DNA of 64,000 nucleotides from Trileptium ribeirensis (GCA_030248225.1 JASANE010028581.1:62001-126000); one strand, 5' to 3'; counted from the stretch's first letter, positions 28,207-43,092 are shown. Program-made: numbers and translations. Notes: generated by a model from the sequence alone, not told the origin.

Positions 28207-28276
28207 ATATCGACAGATCGACAGCAATTTCGACAGCAATCGTCAGCAATCGTCAGCGACAGATCGACAGCAATTT
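28207..28276. repeat. Short interleaved tandem repeat
   Basis: The words CGACAGATCGACAGCAATTT and CGACAGCAATCGTCAGC recur in direct order, giving a small compound minisatellite. No coding interpretation is supported. Confidence 0.7.
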
Positions 28277-31200
28277 CGTACGTTGTAACCGTCATCGTTA
28301 CCAAACAATAACAAAAAATACCAAGCCACCGTTTTGTTCGAATTAGTGCCCAACTAGTGCCACACCACCAACATTTAGACGTCATGGTCCCATTATCTAT
28401 TTGTATTATTTGCCCTCAACCCAGCATTACCTTCGATTCGACAAACAACCACACAGCAGCAATTATTGTTGTAAGCTGACAAACATATATATATGTTTTT
28501 ATGATACAAAACATAAACTACACAAACTCATAAGACGAGTGATAATTGTGTTGCTTCCGCATGAGTAACTTATAACAAAGGAACCCTTAGTTATTTACAC
28601 TTACTAACATCATTACACAATATATATTACAAAATAGTATATAACTACTATTATTAACCCTTTCATCATAGCAAAAACTATAAATTCAAGGGGCGTTCAG
28701 ACCACACAATATTTTAAACAGTGGTACTGCTGCCCCACGCAAACTTTTTACTTTTTTCTATGCCAACTAATATCAAGACTAAACTTAGCTAGTGTTGTAC
28801 TTCTTCACTTTTTGATATATATACCTTCGCCCCTGTATATATATATTAAAGTTCGGTACAGAGAAAATGTTTGACCACTTAACACTCACAGACAACAACG
28901 TTCGGCATTATTATACTCGGAAACAGCACATCAAAAACATCTTCAACTTCTTTCTATAAAATATTCCATTATTACACCCCAAGACTATGACCGGCCAATA
29001 CAAAGAGAAAACGTTCTTCAGTGGAAACTATAAAGTGGAATTTAGAAACCTGGAAACGGGATTTAGGTATGGCATGCTTTTAGAGGTGTTACAAAACCTT
29101 GAATGTATGCAACTTTGTATATCAGGTGCATTATTTCATGTTATCAAGAGCGTAGCCATATGGCGTTATCGAAGTGACGGGTATATACAGTCTCACCCAC
29201 GCGACGAAAAAGAGACGAGCACTTGTAGGTCTAACATAATTTTTTATTTCACAGATTCACAGCTGGCTAGTAACATACTAAGCGCCTCGGTCGGCGAATT
29301 CTAAACAACCGTGAAAATTTGAAATTTAATGATATTTGACAAAAGGCACAAAACAAAAGCGAAGCTAGAATTTAAGAGATCTCAATGCCTAGTTATGCAA
29401 TAAAGTTGCCAATACATTAACCGTCATAAGATATTATTCAAAAAAGAATAGTATAGTGACTGCGATTTTTGACACAAGTTGATTTATACACCCAATGTTT
29501 CACTCATATCGGCGCCCTTGGTGTTGTACCTTGTCAATCATATTGCTCAAGCAATATTGCCTGCCACCATTATTTTAGCGTCAGAATTTAACATCATGCA
29601 ACACAGCGGCGAACATCCCCAAACTGCAGGCTGCAAGTCTACGCAATGTGATAACAACCCGGAGTGCTGGAAAGAAACGAAACATTCTTTCAACTATGGG
29701 GCTACTCTGTCAGAGGATCTCACCGACAGCTGATTTAGAGAGAATATAGACGATCCCGTTTAGATCATGAAGAGGGCACGCGTCCCGCCATGACCAAGAG
29801 GAATACCAGTAGCTAAATAAGCTTTTCCACCTAATTCCGAAAAATTTCATCAACATCACGAACATCGGGACGCCTGGTTCGTATATCATGCTAATTCTTG
29901 ATATTTTGCAACTACCTCACCTGCTGTTGGACCAAAATTGATTTTCAGCATTAAATAAATCTTTTTGTCTGTCACAACGCTTAGCCCTGTACGCAAATAT
30001 ATATATCAAATGTAAATCAAATGAATCCTAATGTAAAATATATATAATACAAAAATTCAGTTCATTTCATATTTTCAATTTAGCATTGTTCCCATTTTCC
30101 CTCTTTTATATGCTTTGTCATCGATTTTCTGTGCGGATATTATGATATACGTATTTTGTTATTTTTGTTACGGATATTTGAATTAAAATAATTACTGAGT
30201 ACACTGAATATAGTTGTAAAAGCTCGAAAACTACAATCCTCAACAAATGCGTTTAATTTATTATCAACGTTGTAAATGACCTATGTACACACTGAATTAC
30301 ATCCATATATATTTTAGAATTATATATACTAACAACAAATAATTCAGAAACGAAACTAAAAAATTTCAATATCGCCCATTTTTTTAAAACCATTCCTCCA
30401 CGTATATATATTTTTAATCTAAAGCAGGCAGCGGTGGGCAACGTGTATATACTTGATTTCATGCGCTTAATATTGTGATAAATGGACTAAGTTATAACAA
30501 TAAGTTTATCGGAAAATAAATTGGTCAGCTTCAACTAAAATAAATACAACTGTAGGAAATAGTTAAAAAACACATATTTAATGGGAACCGTCTGACGTAG
30601 GTATACACTAATCAAGTCCGAAAATTTTTTTAAAACACCTCGGACCGAAAATTTACAAAGGAGCTGAGTAAAATATAGCTTAACTCGGCGAGGGACCGCA
30701 AGATTTTAGCTCTTATATCTGCTTGTGGAGGCTTCTGTTAGTGTTGAAAAGATAATTTAGGTTAACTTGGTTTCATTTTTCAATTCCAAAAAGGCCATGA
30801 GGCAAGGGATTCGGAGACGTGAGCTCACGATTGTGTGACATGCGGCAATCACCAACAAACATACATTAACATTCTGCTTAGATATATACGTATGCATGAC
30901 TGTTAGTTATGCAACCTGAACAAATTTTTCGGTCCGGACCAACTAAATCAAATTCTATTTTCAACTATCAAACAAACTTTTTTGTCCAACAGTGTATCAA
31001 ATTTGCTGAAGCATATTTTAGAGCCACTTTTGGCTTACATCATGTTTGGAGAAATGTTATCGTAACACTTGGTATGGAATTACACAGCAACTTGAGTACG
31101 GAATTTCAATTCGGGGAAAATTTTGCAAATTTAGAGTTCTGGAAGACGGAAAAATTTCAACGGTCTGGACCAGTCCGCTGATGTCGCTAGTGTTTGCTGT

Positions 31201-34200
31201 ATATACACATATAGTGGCCCAGTGGCTCAGTTTAAAGATCGTAACACTTTCGACTCATCCTTTCATCGCTCCAACAGCGGTGTAAATCCTTCAGAAATTT
31301 TGGTGGTCATACTCAAGTGAAGTTTTGACGTCCTATACATACAACAACAACACACAAGGTTTATTACACAAGAAGGATAAAGCATACAACTAAATTTCTC
31401 AGCTCTCTTCATTTTTTGACTTTACTTTCTGCCTTCTGCTTTAGCATAAGTTACTATTATGCAATTTTCAGACTGATTAAAATGATATAAACAGCGTGCC
31501 TACGCGTAATTAAAATAACTCGGCTGCGAATTGAGCACTGACGAGATTATCCGAGTGGCGAAATTATCAGCATGTATTATTATGGCCCGGAATCTTGGGA
31601 GGAGGGCCGTCCGCCAGTACTGTGGACCCCGCCGTCCAAATATTGGGACTCCTGGCCCTGGGACACCACGCTTATATGCCTATGCGCCCAGGGTAGGTTA
31701 ATTAAATAGCGTACCTGCGAAAATGACAATATATATAGGGATGCAGTTTGTTGCTACAGTTACACACTGGCCCTCATTTGGCCGAGGCCCGCTGCCTACA
31801 GGGGGAATTTCATTTTTTATGTATATATTTTATGACATTGTCGCTGTTAGATGTACTTTTTGATAAGAACAACTTTAAGACGTTTTCTGTATACATCGAT
31901 GCGTCACGACAAAAAGTTTCAAGGCAAACATGATTTTCATGGTATGATACATATAGCGCAACGTTTTTATATGACATACGTAAAAATAGACACCAATTTA
32001 TATATAATACTTACACGCTGATAAAACTTACATGTACGTATTCACAAAATATATTATATAAAAAATACATTTATATATACACTAAAATATGTATACATGT
32101 AAAATACATAAACTGTTGTAGTTATCATTGTAGGTACACTTAATCGGACAACGAAATGCGTTTCCAACTTATGAAACTTGACTAATTCGATTTTATCATA
32201 ACTGATATAATTACTGTTATTATTAGTTGTAGTACACGATACTTATAGGGCCGTACAACAGGAAAAAACTATTCATGGACTTTTTTAAAGTTATAAACGA
32301 TATACATATCTCTAGATGACATTAACATTACCACAAATATGCAGTAACAAGATGTCGTCAATAATATAATTATATATAACATACATACACATAGCACGAG
32401 TGACCAACGTTTTGTCGGCCTGTCGAGGGGGGTGGGTGGAAGTACGCAAAAATAGTTCCCATTCTCCCCATTTCCCATTTCGTTATAATTTTCTCATCAA
32501 ATTTTTATAATGTATGCTAACATTTGACGGGGGGAACATGGCTAGGCTAGGAAGCCCCCTTGTGGACACCTATGACATATATATTTATTTACATAAACAC
32601 ATATATGTAAATTTAATATCTACAAGCTCAACTTTTGATTTGATTGCCGTTCAACCCGTTCCAACTTCCATCTGATTTTACGTTCAGAATAACATGCAAT
32701 GCATGCCGACAGTAACAAACAAACAAATAAATAAAAATTCATATGATAGCGCTGGTTTTTTTAATGTATACGTCGTCAATAATTCGATCAATAAATTCGA
32801 CCACTGCCTCGTTGCACAGTGAGAAAGAAAATACTTTTTTCAAACATTCGCCGAAACATTACTGTTAAATCTGTCTGCACATCTGAAACTATGTACTATA
32901 TCCATAAATATTTGTATATTTTATAGCCCGATTCCCGTGGGTCATATCAGATAACAGGGTGTGACCTTCGTGCTACATTTTCTTACACGTAAATACGCGT
33001 ACATTTAAACACGCATATATGTACGAACGGTGTCTGTCCTAACAAAAAGTTCTGCGTCAATTTACATTTTAGTAAAGATTCGAATCTATATCTTGTATAA
33101 AACATGTAGCTGCTGGCAGGAGTTTTGGCTGTGTTATGTTACATTTAAGAAAACTGAAACCAGGTCACAGACATAAAAATTGATACCCTATGTTACGGAT
33201 TCATTATTACAAATTTGTACTACCGCTGCAAGCTGCCGTGGTCGCAACAAGTAAAGCAGTATTTTCGTAATGGGATGACACTTCAGAATTTGAAAATATT
33301 GCGGCCTTTGATCAGTTGTGTACATACTTTCAAAAAAATTCCCTCTTGAACATCCTACTATATATGCGGGCCCAACCGCTGTTATTATTTGAAAGCTACC
33401 AAGTGTCTTGCCCCTTCCACTCAGGCAGTGATGTAATCACACAACCCCAAGACTTAATTAAAAAACCATAATTACAATCGTACACCAACCATTGCAGACA
33501 GCAATTCAATTAAATCTGGAAGTGTTTTGCAGTTCCGTCAAGTTTTATTAATTGGGAAACTTACTGAAGACAAAACCTTGCGTTACACAAAATCTGCGCC
33601 GCTTACTGGTTTTCCAAATAACTCTGTCATAATCTTGTGCGATCCTGCTAAAAGTATGTCCGTTCTATTCTTGAACGCGTAAGCCAAGTTTGGTTTCTGC
33701 GTTATATATATCTTGAATATATACAGATTTTAAAAAGTTGCAACCTTATTGCACATGTCGACTTGCACGGGCAGCCGTTCCCTAAGCTTACACCCTGAAA
33801 GGTTACCGTGCATTAACCTAGAACCGCTAGAGTTACGTCTGTAAAACGCAGTCTTGTTATGGTTTTCAAGTGCCTAAGTCGTGCAATGTTCGAACACGGG
33901 CTCCTCCGACTTGGAATCAATCAAGTCGTTATGGTTGTACCCCGGCCTGTCAACGTTATAATATTATTATCAACCCTACTGTTAGAATTATCCATCTCGT
34001 AAATGTCATATTACGACTCTAGTGACAGTTATCAAGTTGTTGCATCTTACTATTAGCCGCCAACCATGATAGCAAAACGAATTAGCCTGGTAAAACTATC
34101 AAAGATATTTCAAGCCTCTAAACTTGTTTGCCCAATCATCGGAAATAACTAGGATATAGTTTGAAATCAAATACATATATATACACATTATATACATATA

Positions 34201-35699
34201 TTGCATGTATATATATGTGTATATACATTTACATTGTGTTCTGTCGGTCATGTCATGGTTCTGTCAAAACTGGTGTTATGTTTACCAAATTTTCTGCAGC
34301 GTGTCTTTATATATGTGTCGGCGAGATCTTTAATTTCAGCTAATACAGTCAATACCACGATAGTCACTAATATATTTATACTCAATCGAATTTGTAACAT
34401 AGTCAAAATCAAATAAAGCCTGGAATAGAAGTTGATTACACATGTTTGAACTCAATGATTGCACCAATTATGGACTAAACATTAATGTCTAAATGCACAA
34501 ATTAGCACCGACAATGGTTTCTCTTTTCTACAATTTGTTGCCGAATTTCGCACATTAATTTAATACGACGATACGCTTAAATGTCTACGTACATCATGGT
34601 GCGTATATTATGCTGAATCCCGTTTGGGCTCCACGGTGCATACACATCGTTATGTCATCACAGCGTATATATACGTAGCCAGTAAATGTGAGGATTTAGG
34701 GTTAGCGCAGCGTTAGAGCCAAGCTTGGCATAATGTAGCAACATCCGATACGATCACAAAATTTGCCTATGAGAGCTGATCCTATTGTATCTGAAATAGC
34801 CGGGGTTTTCCCTTAAAACCGGGTGCCCGAACTATCCAGGACGCAAAATCGGGGTTTAGTGCATTTTGACCCCCAGAAATAAGGCGATAAAACCGAAACA
34901 TCCCTGTCATCTAATTCAGGATAACAATAAAGTTCAGGCAAGCATCATATTCTTCCCTTATTCACTCTTGCTTGTATAAATGCAAAAATATACATGCTAA
35001 GGGCATCCCCAACCTCTGCTGGAACTTGCTCGGTTTACTACAGGAATTTTCAAATAACTTACACGTCGTATATATATTGAATAAAAACCCTCTTAATACG
35101 TACAGTGCAAGTCAAACGCTTTTTGCAAAACGTCTGTATTCATTGATAAAAAAATCATCAAATCTAATTGATTCGGTTTGGCCTACAACTTATCAGATCC
35201 CGACTTCGAATATCAAACCGTCCATTTTCAACTCACTGAAACTGTTTTGGTATAAATACATGTTTACTTGCCGCTAAATACAAGTATATTTCACATGAAT
35301 AATTGGACAGACACAATAATGATCAGCAGTCAAGTGGATGGTCTCACGCCTGATTGGTTAATATTTTATTAATTTATATTCTGTGAATCTCTTAAATGCG
35401 CTCTATTGTGATGTATGCTGGAAAATGATTGCCAGTTTGTGTTAGTTAATAAACTATTGTCTTCTTATCTTCTAATGTATGTTTATTTAAATTTTAAATA
35501 AACAAAAGAAGTTTATCAACGAATAGCATAACGGTATCCGGAAAATCAGCGTAACGAGTTTTTCATCAGGCGTTATGGCCATCATTGCGAGCTCGAAACT
35601 TAGGCAATGCATTACCGACTTCCAGTGTACCGGTTACAAAATCTAATCATAAAAGGAACAAGTACACTTACATTCGGTGGAAATATAGAGCGCAAGATT
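28277..35699. other. No supported gene; TATA-rich
   Basis: ORFs are short and unrecognised. There are many TATATATA runs. Possible worn transposon fragments with local GC enrichment lie at about 31575-31700 and 34800-34890. Confidence 0.4.
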
Positions 35700-37690
35700 G
35701 ATATTTATTAAGTGAGTAAATATCATCTAAATAATTATTAAAAAAGGTTTCTATTATACTGTAAAAACTGGCTCAAGTCAAGCTTGTTTAAAAGTATTTT
35801 GAATTTTCTGCAGTCGGATGATCCTACGAGGTTCACAGCAAACAAATCTAGGTAATTTATTCCACACATCGATAGTTCTCACCCCGAGCTATGTTTATAA
35901 CAGTTTGAATGAAACTTTGGTTTTATTAGTTTTCCTCCGTGACCACGCGTATTCGTGTTGTGAGAAATTTCAAAAAAGCTGTGACAGCTATCAATTTCAT
36001 TATTAATCTTTTGAAAACTAGAATGAGGTCGTGTTTTAAACGACGTAGTTCTAGAGGTTCTAACTTGAAGTATGTCAGCCGTTGCTTATACGACATATCG
36101 TAGATACCAAGCCGTATGGCTAACCTTCTGGTGAAATATCTTTGCACTTTCTCCAACTTATCTATTTCGAGCAAATAACACGATGACCAAACTTGGCTAG
36201 AATATTCCAATATTGGTAGAACATACGATAAATACGACAATATTAATGACACTGAGTTACAGAGAATGAAGCAGTTAAACAACATATTAATTACACGATA
36301 TGCTTTTGCAACGATGACATTGCAGTGCGTCTCAAATTTGAGGTCGGAGCTAATTATTATGCCTAGATCTTTACATGCGGAAACACAGGGAATTACATTC
36401 CCGTGCAAACTATATTGAAATTTGAGGTTGTTTTTGCCCAAGTGTAAAATATTGTATTTCGAGACTGAAATAGAAAGTTGCCAGGATTTTGCCCAATGTT
36501 CCAAGGAGATAAGTGCGTTATGAAGATGAGTCGCAGCACTGTCATAATTGAAGTTTTACGTAATTAACATATAACTTAACGTCGTCTGCAAAAAGTTTAT
36601 ACCTGATATTATTTAAGCAACAAGCAACATCATTTATATATACCAGAAACAAAGTAGGCCCTAGGACGCTGCCTAGAGGAACTCCAGATAGAACCATTTG
36701 TGAATTTGAATATGTATTATTCAATTTAACTCTGAACGACCTTCCGCTGAGAAAAGTAGTAATCCAGTTCAAAAGTGCGCCAGTAATGCCTATATATACA
36801 TGACATTTTGTGATGCAGTTTGATATGGGAAACGGTATCAAACGCTTATGCAAAATCAATGTATGCAATATCAACGGATTTTCCATTGTCTAATGCATTT
36901 GACCAATCATTAACAGATTCAAGCAGCTGGGTACATGTTGATTTCTTTGACACAAAACCATGTTGGTTTGGATTATATTATTGCAACGCAATTATAACTG
37001 TATACGATTATTAATTATGGACTCCATAATTTTACAGCAGTTAGAAAGTAATGATATATCGCAAGAGATGAATCGCCTTTTTTGTATAATGGAACTATGT
37101 CAGCACATAGCCAGCTTCTTGATAAGCGGGCATTTACAAAGAATTGCTTTGAAAATATGGGCAAGAGGGAAACAAACCGAATCCCTGGCATTTTTAAGAC
37201 AGTGTTGTGTATAGCCGTCGGGAGAATGGCTATGCTTTGATTTCAAACACCCCATAAATTTATGAACAATTTGTGGAGAAAAGGTAACCCAAGACAAGTA
37301 TATAATTATCAGAAACAATAGTGGTTTGGACTGTTGGATACTGTTCGGCGTCATCAACAAAAACTGAAGCAAAAGCGCTCGCAAAAATATCAGTGCGAGT
37401 TTTGTCGCCAGTAACTAATCCACCGTTTGATGCACGCAAAGCACCAATACCTGATTTGGAGTACAATCTCTTTTTAACATATCTAAAAAGATCATTACGA
37501 TTCCCACTGTTAATAACGTTTGTTTCTCGGGCACGTTTGAGACAAGCAATAGCCTTAGAGCATAAACGACAACCTCCAAAGTTTCATTTGTACCCCAACA
37601 TTGGGTTGGCTCACTATAGTTATTAAGTGCCAAGACACGATCAAGAAACGCATCAAAAATGTATATAAGTGGATTTAATAAAAATATCCA
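35700..37690 (-). mobile_element. Decayed non-LTR retrotransposon (LINE, CR1/L2/jockey-like) with reverse transcriptase
   Basis: Reading on the minus strand from about 37690 down, frame-shifted pieces follow the normal order of a non-LTR ORF2. First comes the pre-RT linker (37260-37466, with LFRYVKKRLYSKSGIG and then FASAFASVFVDD). Next is the RT start (37100-37384, SPDGYTQHCLKNA). Then come the RT core (36542-36886, GVPLGSVLGPTLFLVYINDV and the catalytic box LFADDVKLY) and the RT thumb/C-terminus (35926-36504, VQRYFTRRLAIRLG and LEPLELRRLKHDLILVFK). Near 35.85 kb a frame reads WNKLPRFV, the usual end motif. Several frameshifts and stops break it, so the copy is dead. The endonuclease domain was not found, as expected for a 5'-truncated copy. 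Confidence 0.9.
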
Positions 37691-40672
37691 GCTCCATCTG
37701 ATGTTATTTATAGCATTGTATATATTATAGTGGAGTGTGCATACCTATAATGATTGCACTTGTAGTGAAATGCTGTTTGGTTCCGAAGTAATTGTTCACT
37801 TTTTCGAATCATATAGAAGAAATGTGGATATATGTACGTATATATAGTAAAAATGCTTTATTGAAAATTTTTCGATCCGACCCAATCGATTTATGAGCAT
37901 ACTCTTTTGTGCATATATAATATTGCCGTCGTCACAATGGCTCGAAGTCCCATTTTCCATGATGACGACGACTAACCATCATGTCAACGTTGCACGACGT
38001 CTAACGCAATCCCAGACATCATTTGTCATCATAAGACTTCGTACGTGCTTATATATATACGTAGGTTCATTCAAAGCAGCCGCACTTCATCGCCAACCAG
38101 CCAATCAATATTGGTTGCTTCCTCTCCGAAACACACACTCAAAACATTACGTTGTTGTCCTGTTCAGCAGCGTTTGGTTTGCTTGTGCCATTCACGGCCG
38201 AACATAGCCTAGCCATCTAGAACACACACTCTCTGACCGACCGACCACTTGCTCTTAATTCGTCGACGCAATAATATATAATAAATTTTCTTGTGCTTTG
38301 GTGCTTTTGAGTTAATTTTCACGTGTGTATATAACCTATTACAAACGAATTTCAACATAAATTAGGAATTGTGAGCACAAGGCTAAAATATAGCACAGCT
38401 TTTGTAGGATTATTAGATTAAAATATATCCGGCACTGCCGCCGATATTGCTCGATGCTGTGCCTGTGTTTATAATTTTTAATCGAGTAGTACGTTTATAA
38501 TTAATCCCCACGTCATTATTATTGGTATTACAAAACCAACAGGCAGCAACAATCTCGATTTCTAAATTTGTGTGTAATGAAACAAATTTACATATAAGAA
38601 GCCATGAAACGCAGAAACTGGAAAGACATAATGATCCTTCGTTCCAAAATTGTATCCCTTCCGTTTTGTTTCAAATACGACAGTTCGAAAAAGTGGCAAC
38701 TGATATACGTAAAGTCAATCGAATGCAGCAGTCCACGCGTAATTTCCAAAACTATGCACGCCGAATATCATCCATCTGCGGTGGCATATATCTCTAAACC
38801 GAGTGTCTCATTCTACACGGTCACTCCGTGCAAAACTTGCTTCATCGTTGTGTATATACACATTTGTATGCACGTTTCGCACAGCAATTAAAGAAACCCG
38901 GCACAGTGGCGACTTGCAATCCTAAACTCTAAATACGCCCATAACTTGTTGTTGATGCACATATTCGCGTTGCTTAGTTTTGCATAACAATCTTTGACCA
39001 TTGCCAATGATAATCGATAGATTTCACATCCTTGTCAGTGATACCTCAACCGCAACGGTATATATGTCTCCAAAGCCAGCAACATCTAACAGCGTCGCTC
39101 TTCCGTCCGTTCGTCAACAAAAAATTATGCCAATATGTGGGAAATGATACAACTACAAAAAAGTCGAAAGCTAACGTTGGTATGAATTTTAAGCTAACAT
39201 ATACGTGCCGTAAAAATAAAAGCTACGAGCCCATACGGTTATAATTTGAAGTCTGGAATAAAGATGGTATTATTTACGATGGAATAACGATGATAAAATA
39301 CTAAGTTATGGTTTTCGAGATACAATTTCAAATTTGGTTTAAACTAAATATCCGGATCCAAAGCTAATAAAAAAATTTGTCCTTGATTTTGACGACAAAT
39401 AGCTGACCGTGACCAGGTCTATTTTTGACAGACTCCGAATCTGTGCCACAGCAGAAAAATAAAAAAACAACAAAACTTTGTCCCAAACAACATAAAGTGA
39501 TAAAGGAGCAAACAAAAGTAGTCCGCAACAGAAGCAATACTAATGAAGTCGCCTGGTGAACGCAGTACATATACGACGAATTTGGGAAAAGAAGACCGCT
39601 AAAGCAATACAGGATTACGTTCGACTAGTGTTGCGGTTATGACCCCAACCCAAATTGTATAAACTTCCAAACAATAATTTATTATGCTATTTTAGTCAGC
39701 TACTAAACGCTACTACAAAATCACACCAACTCAGACGCTATAAATTTGTATAGCATTATCATACCACCGAGTAATATTAAAGCTTATTACGTTTGTATAA
39801 TCCTTAATTTTTGGCGATACAAACTGATCCGACCCTGGCACCATGTCATGTCCACGATGTATTTATGTCCTTTGACAACCTGCGGCTGCCGCTTTTGCGA
39901 CATCGCCATTGTACTAAGCCCGCGATATAAATATATGTTGCTTGCTTGATATACTCCTCCCCTTCACCTAATCTACTTTCAACTAATTGCTCCGTTTATC
40001 CGTTAACAAAAGAAAATTAAACGGCTTTAGATAGAATATGGACCGATAGAAAGATAGATGATAGTTTGTCGGCCGGGGCTCTGAATAAGCTTAAATAATT
40101 AACAAGCATTAATATGGTGACGCTGCGCTGGGCTACTAGACGTGCGCACCCCGTCTCGTCTACATCAACAAATGTGTTGTGGTTCAATTTAGCAATTTTG
40201 GTAATAATATATATATAGCTCCGACTTTGATGATTTCGCCTACCACGCTATGGTGTTAAAGCTGCACAATATCAGCACGCCTCGCTCAAGGTATATACAG
40301 CTAGGCCGTTCGTCACATACGTGACCACAGGCCCAAATTTTTCAGCCCTGGATGACCGATTGACAAACAGAATCCACCTAATCGTTCAAAAACAGCCTCA
40401 GAAAATATAGAAGTATAAAGTATATAAATCATTTGAACAAGCTATATATCATAAGCTGATGATGAAAAAAGAGTTGACCTATGCTCTTCTTTAGCCTTCC
40501 ATCGTCAGCTCTTAGTACTACCAAAACGCTTACGTAACCAGTAATAACTCAATTACGTTTAACTTAAGCTCTAAAACGTTACACCTTAGCATATAATGTT
40601 TTGAGTTGGGGTGCCAAACGACCGAGCTACCTAGATTTAACGCTGAGACGAATCAATACTAGAACTCAAATT
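37691..40672. other. No supported gene
   Basis: Short unrecognised ORFs only, the longest about 104 codons at 37893-38207. No repeat was identified. Confidence 0.4.
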
Positions 40673-41012
40673 CAGGGACGTAGCTAAAATTTCCAAAAGG
40701 GAGCTCAGCCCCACTGACTACAGCAAAAAGGTGGGGTGGAAGGTGGATCACAACAAAATTTTTTATTAAATATATTCACAGTTATATACCTAGTGACGAT
40801 AAAGATGTACAACTACTAAGTCGAAATACAATTTTTGCAAAATTTATCTAGGTGTATTTTGTGTATATATAAATTGAGAGAATTTTTGGTGTAAATTTCT
40901 TAGATTCAGATTGACGTAATTCTTCCATTCTTTCAACGACATAACAAAGAGGAAAAAATTTGGCTACAGAATAGGGGTCCAGATCCACTAGACCACCCTG
41001 ACTACACCCCTG
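40673..41012. mobile_element. 340-bp hAT-type MITE
   Basis: The left end is CAGGGACGTAGCTAAAATTT. The reverse complement of the right end is CAGGGGTGTAGTCAGGGTGG. Ends starting CAGGG and 8-bp target duplications are typical of hAT elements. The flanks CTCAAATT (40665-40672) and CTCAAACC (41013-41020) agree at 6 of 8 positions and would be a worn target duplication. There is no coding capacity. A related copy lies at 51967-52306. Confidence 0.75.
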
Positions 41013-41343
41013 CTCAAACCTTTAGTTTCCGGATTAATCCTCTTAAATGTATCTCATCTTAAAATTCATCTAATCTATATTTCACGTAGACAGCGTGGAA
41101 ATGGGCAATGCTTAACAGTTCTGTGTAATAATATTGGCTTTACCGGTAATCAACCATGTTGTTACTGTAATGTTATTGAATTTAACGACGAAAACGCAGT
41201 TTTCCATGAATGCGCATAAACTCATATATATACAGAGTGTAGGAAAAAGCCCTACGGGAGAAAAGCCCTACCTTGCCCCCTGTAAAGTAAGGACATTACA
41301 ATGTAATACAAAGATTCCAATAAGGAGTTATATACCCCTCTAT

Positions 41344-42513
41344 TAGGGAATAACCGGAACCGAAATTTACCGGAACCAGCAACCAGGTCCATTTAAACCG
41401 GATCCGGAACCTGGTCTTCGAAATTTATACATAGTAAAACAGATGATGGAAGAATTAAAGGTATAGTGGATTTAAAATGCATTAAAATAAACTTTTACAT
41501 TAAACTTAATGTATTGCTATGGTGTTATTGCCTTTCTGAAACTTTAAAGAGACTGAGGAAGCTAATGATGTTTATTTATCGATTAAATATGTCGGTTTTT
41601 GGACATTCAGAGCAAAAAATGTCTTCCACTATACACCATTGCGTATACTGCGTCAAATCGAATGTGCTTACAAAGCTTGGAGCGTACAATACACACTTTT
41701 GCTCTGTCTCCAGTCGCCTCCCTTCACTACACATACGTTTGTTGCATGTTCTTCGGAAGGAAACTTAAAATTATTGGTTTACATGATTCTAAGAGAAATT
41801 AATAGATAGAAGGTAATTTTCAGATCAGTGGTCAGAGACACTGTTTAGTCTAGCGTTGGACAAACAGTGCCAGTCAGTTAGATCATTATGATGATAACTT
41901 TCTAATCAGAATGCTATAAATGAGACACACTGTGATGCTGTTCGCACAGTTGCAATGAATACAGTTCATAGCCAAGAAAGCAGTTTCTAGATGCGTTGCA
42001 GATAACGTTAGTTTACTTTAATTTAGACTGATTTACCAAGTTTACAAGCGCACAGGCGGGTGCTTGACGCAATTTATGTTAGCCAAGCATACCCTAAGTA
42101 CTTCTGCGTAAGCCATACTCTGTTACCGAGTTGGACCGGTTTAATTCAAACGTATCTCACAGACTTCTGGATGTGTAAATAGCTGCTACAAGCATTGACC
42201 TGGCTTTGATTGAACAAACTCCTGCAGGTTATTATGAAAAATTCCTGCTCAAATTATGTGCCCAACTTACGTTTCACACGGCAAATTGGTTAGTTAATCT
42301 TTTCTTTTGCTTGGTTGTATTGGAGCTTGATCATTGTGTAATAATATATATTACATATGTTTGGATTACAGGATGAAGCAAAAAAACGTGGAAAATTTCA
42401 AACAAAATTTTTAAACCGGAATTCCGGTTTCGGTATGGTTTTTGCCCTTTGCCGGAACCGCAACCGGAACACGATACGGTTTTCGCCGGAACCGGAATTC
42501 CGGTTACTCCCTG
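41344..42513 (+). mobile_element. 1.17 kb non-autonomous hAT-type element, copy A
   Basis: The left end is TAGGGAATAACCGGAACC. The reverse complement of the right end is CAGGGAGTAACCGGAATTCC. Both subterminal regions are packed with ACCGGAAC and CCGGAATTCCGG words. The flanks CCCTCTAT (41336-41343) and GCCTCTAT (42514-42521) match at 7 of 8 positions, as expected for a hAT target duplication. The interior has no intact transposase. The longest ORF (41466-41768, 100 codons) is only a piece of the conserved repeat sequence. It abuts a LINE fragment on its right. Confidence 0.9.
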
Positions 42514-42521
42514 GCCTCTAT

Positions 42522-43060
42522 ATATGGTCTCCGTGCTACCTAGGGGATATAGATCTAATTGAACGCGTTCAGCGTTATTTTACGCGCCGTCTTTATGAAC
42601 GAAACAACTGGGTGTATGCATCATACACAGAGAGACTACAAAACTTAAGCCTTGAGCCATTAGAACTACGCCGCTTACACTTTGATCTCATTATGGTTTA
42701 TAAATGCTTGTATAAAAATGTTAATGCTTGTCAACATTTATTTACCCTTTCTAATGTTGTGCATACCAGAGGTCATTCAAAAAAAAACTGGTAAAAAAGA
42801 AATTTAAAACCAATATTCTGAAACACTCGTTTTCTGTTCGCGTTATCGATGCATGGAATTCACTACCTGAGTACGTTGATGGTAAACCATTCATACAATC
42901 GTCATGCCTTAATACATTTAAATCGTTATTAAAAAAAGTCAACCTAGACCATTTTTTACATTACGACAGATACCTTTAATCAGATATAAGAGGATTAAAC
43001 CCTATCTGATTTATTTTTATTTAATTACTGTATGCTATATGTGTACATTCTTTAAATAAA

Positions 43061-43089
<29 letters not shown>
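42522..43089 (+). mobile_element. LINE 3' end fragment with (TTG)n tail
   Basis: Immediately after copy A's target duplication, the plus strand encodes YLGDIDLIERVQRYFTRRLY and LEPLELRRLHFDLIMVYK. After a frameshift near 42785 it reads FSVRVIDAWNSLPEYV to a stop near 42978. This matches the RT C-terminus of the LINE at 35.7-37.7 kb closely enough to be the same or a sister family. The element ends AAATAAAATC and a (TTG)n microsatellite at 43064-43089, typical of non-LTR elements that terminate in short tandem repeats. The part 5' of the hAT insertion is hard to recognise; at most IRSYIPLY just left of copy A continues it. Confidence 0.85.

Positions 43090-43092
<3 letters not shown>

Noticed and set aside
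41466..41768. 100-codon ORF recurring in the hAT copies as a possible conserved protein
   Set aside because: It recurs only because the whole element is repeated. It is frame-broken in copies B and C and shows no transposase motif. A faint resemblance of the opposite strand to the hAT C-terminal region was too weak to claim.
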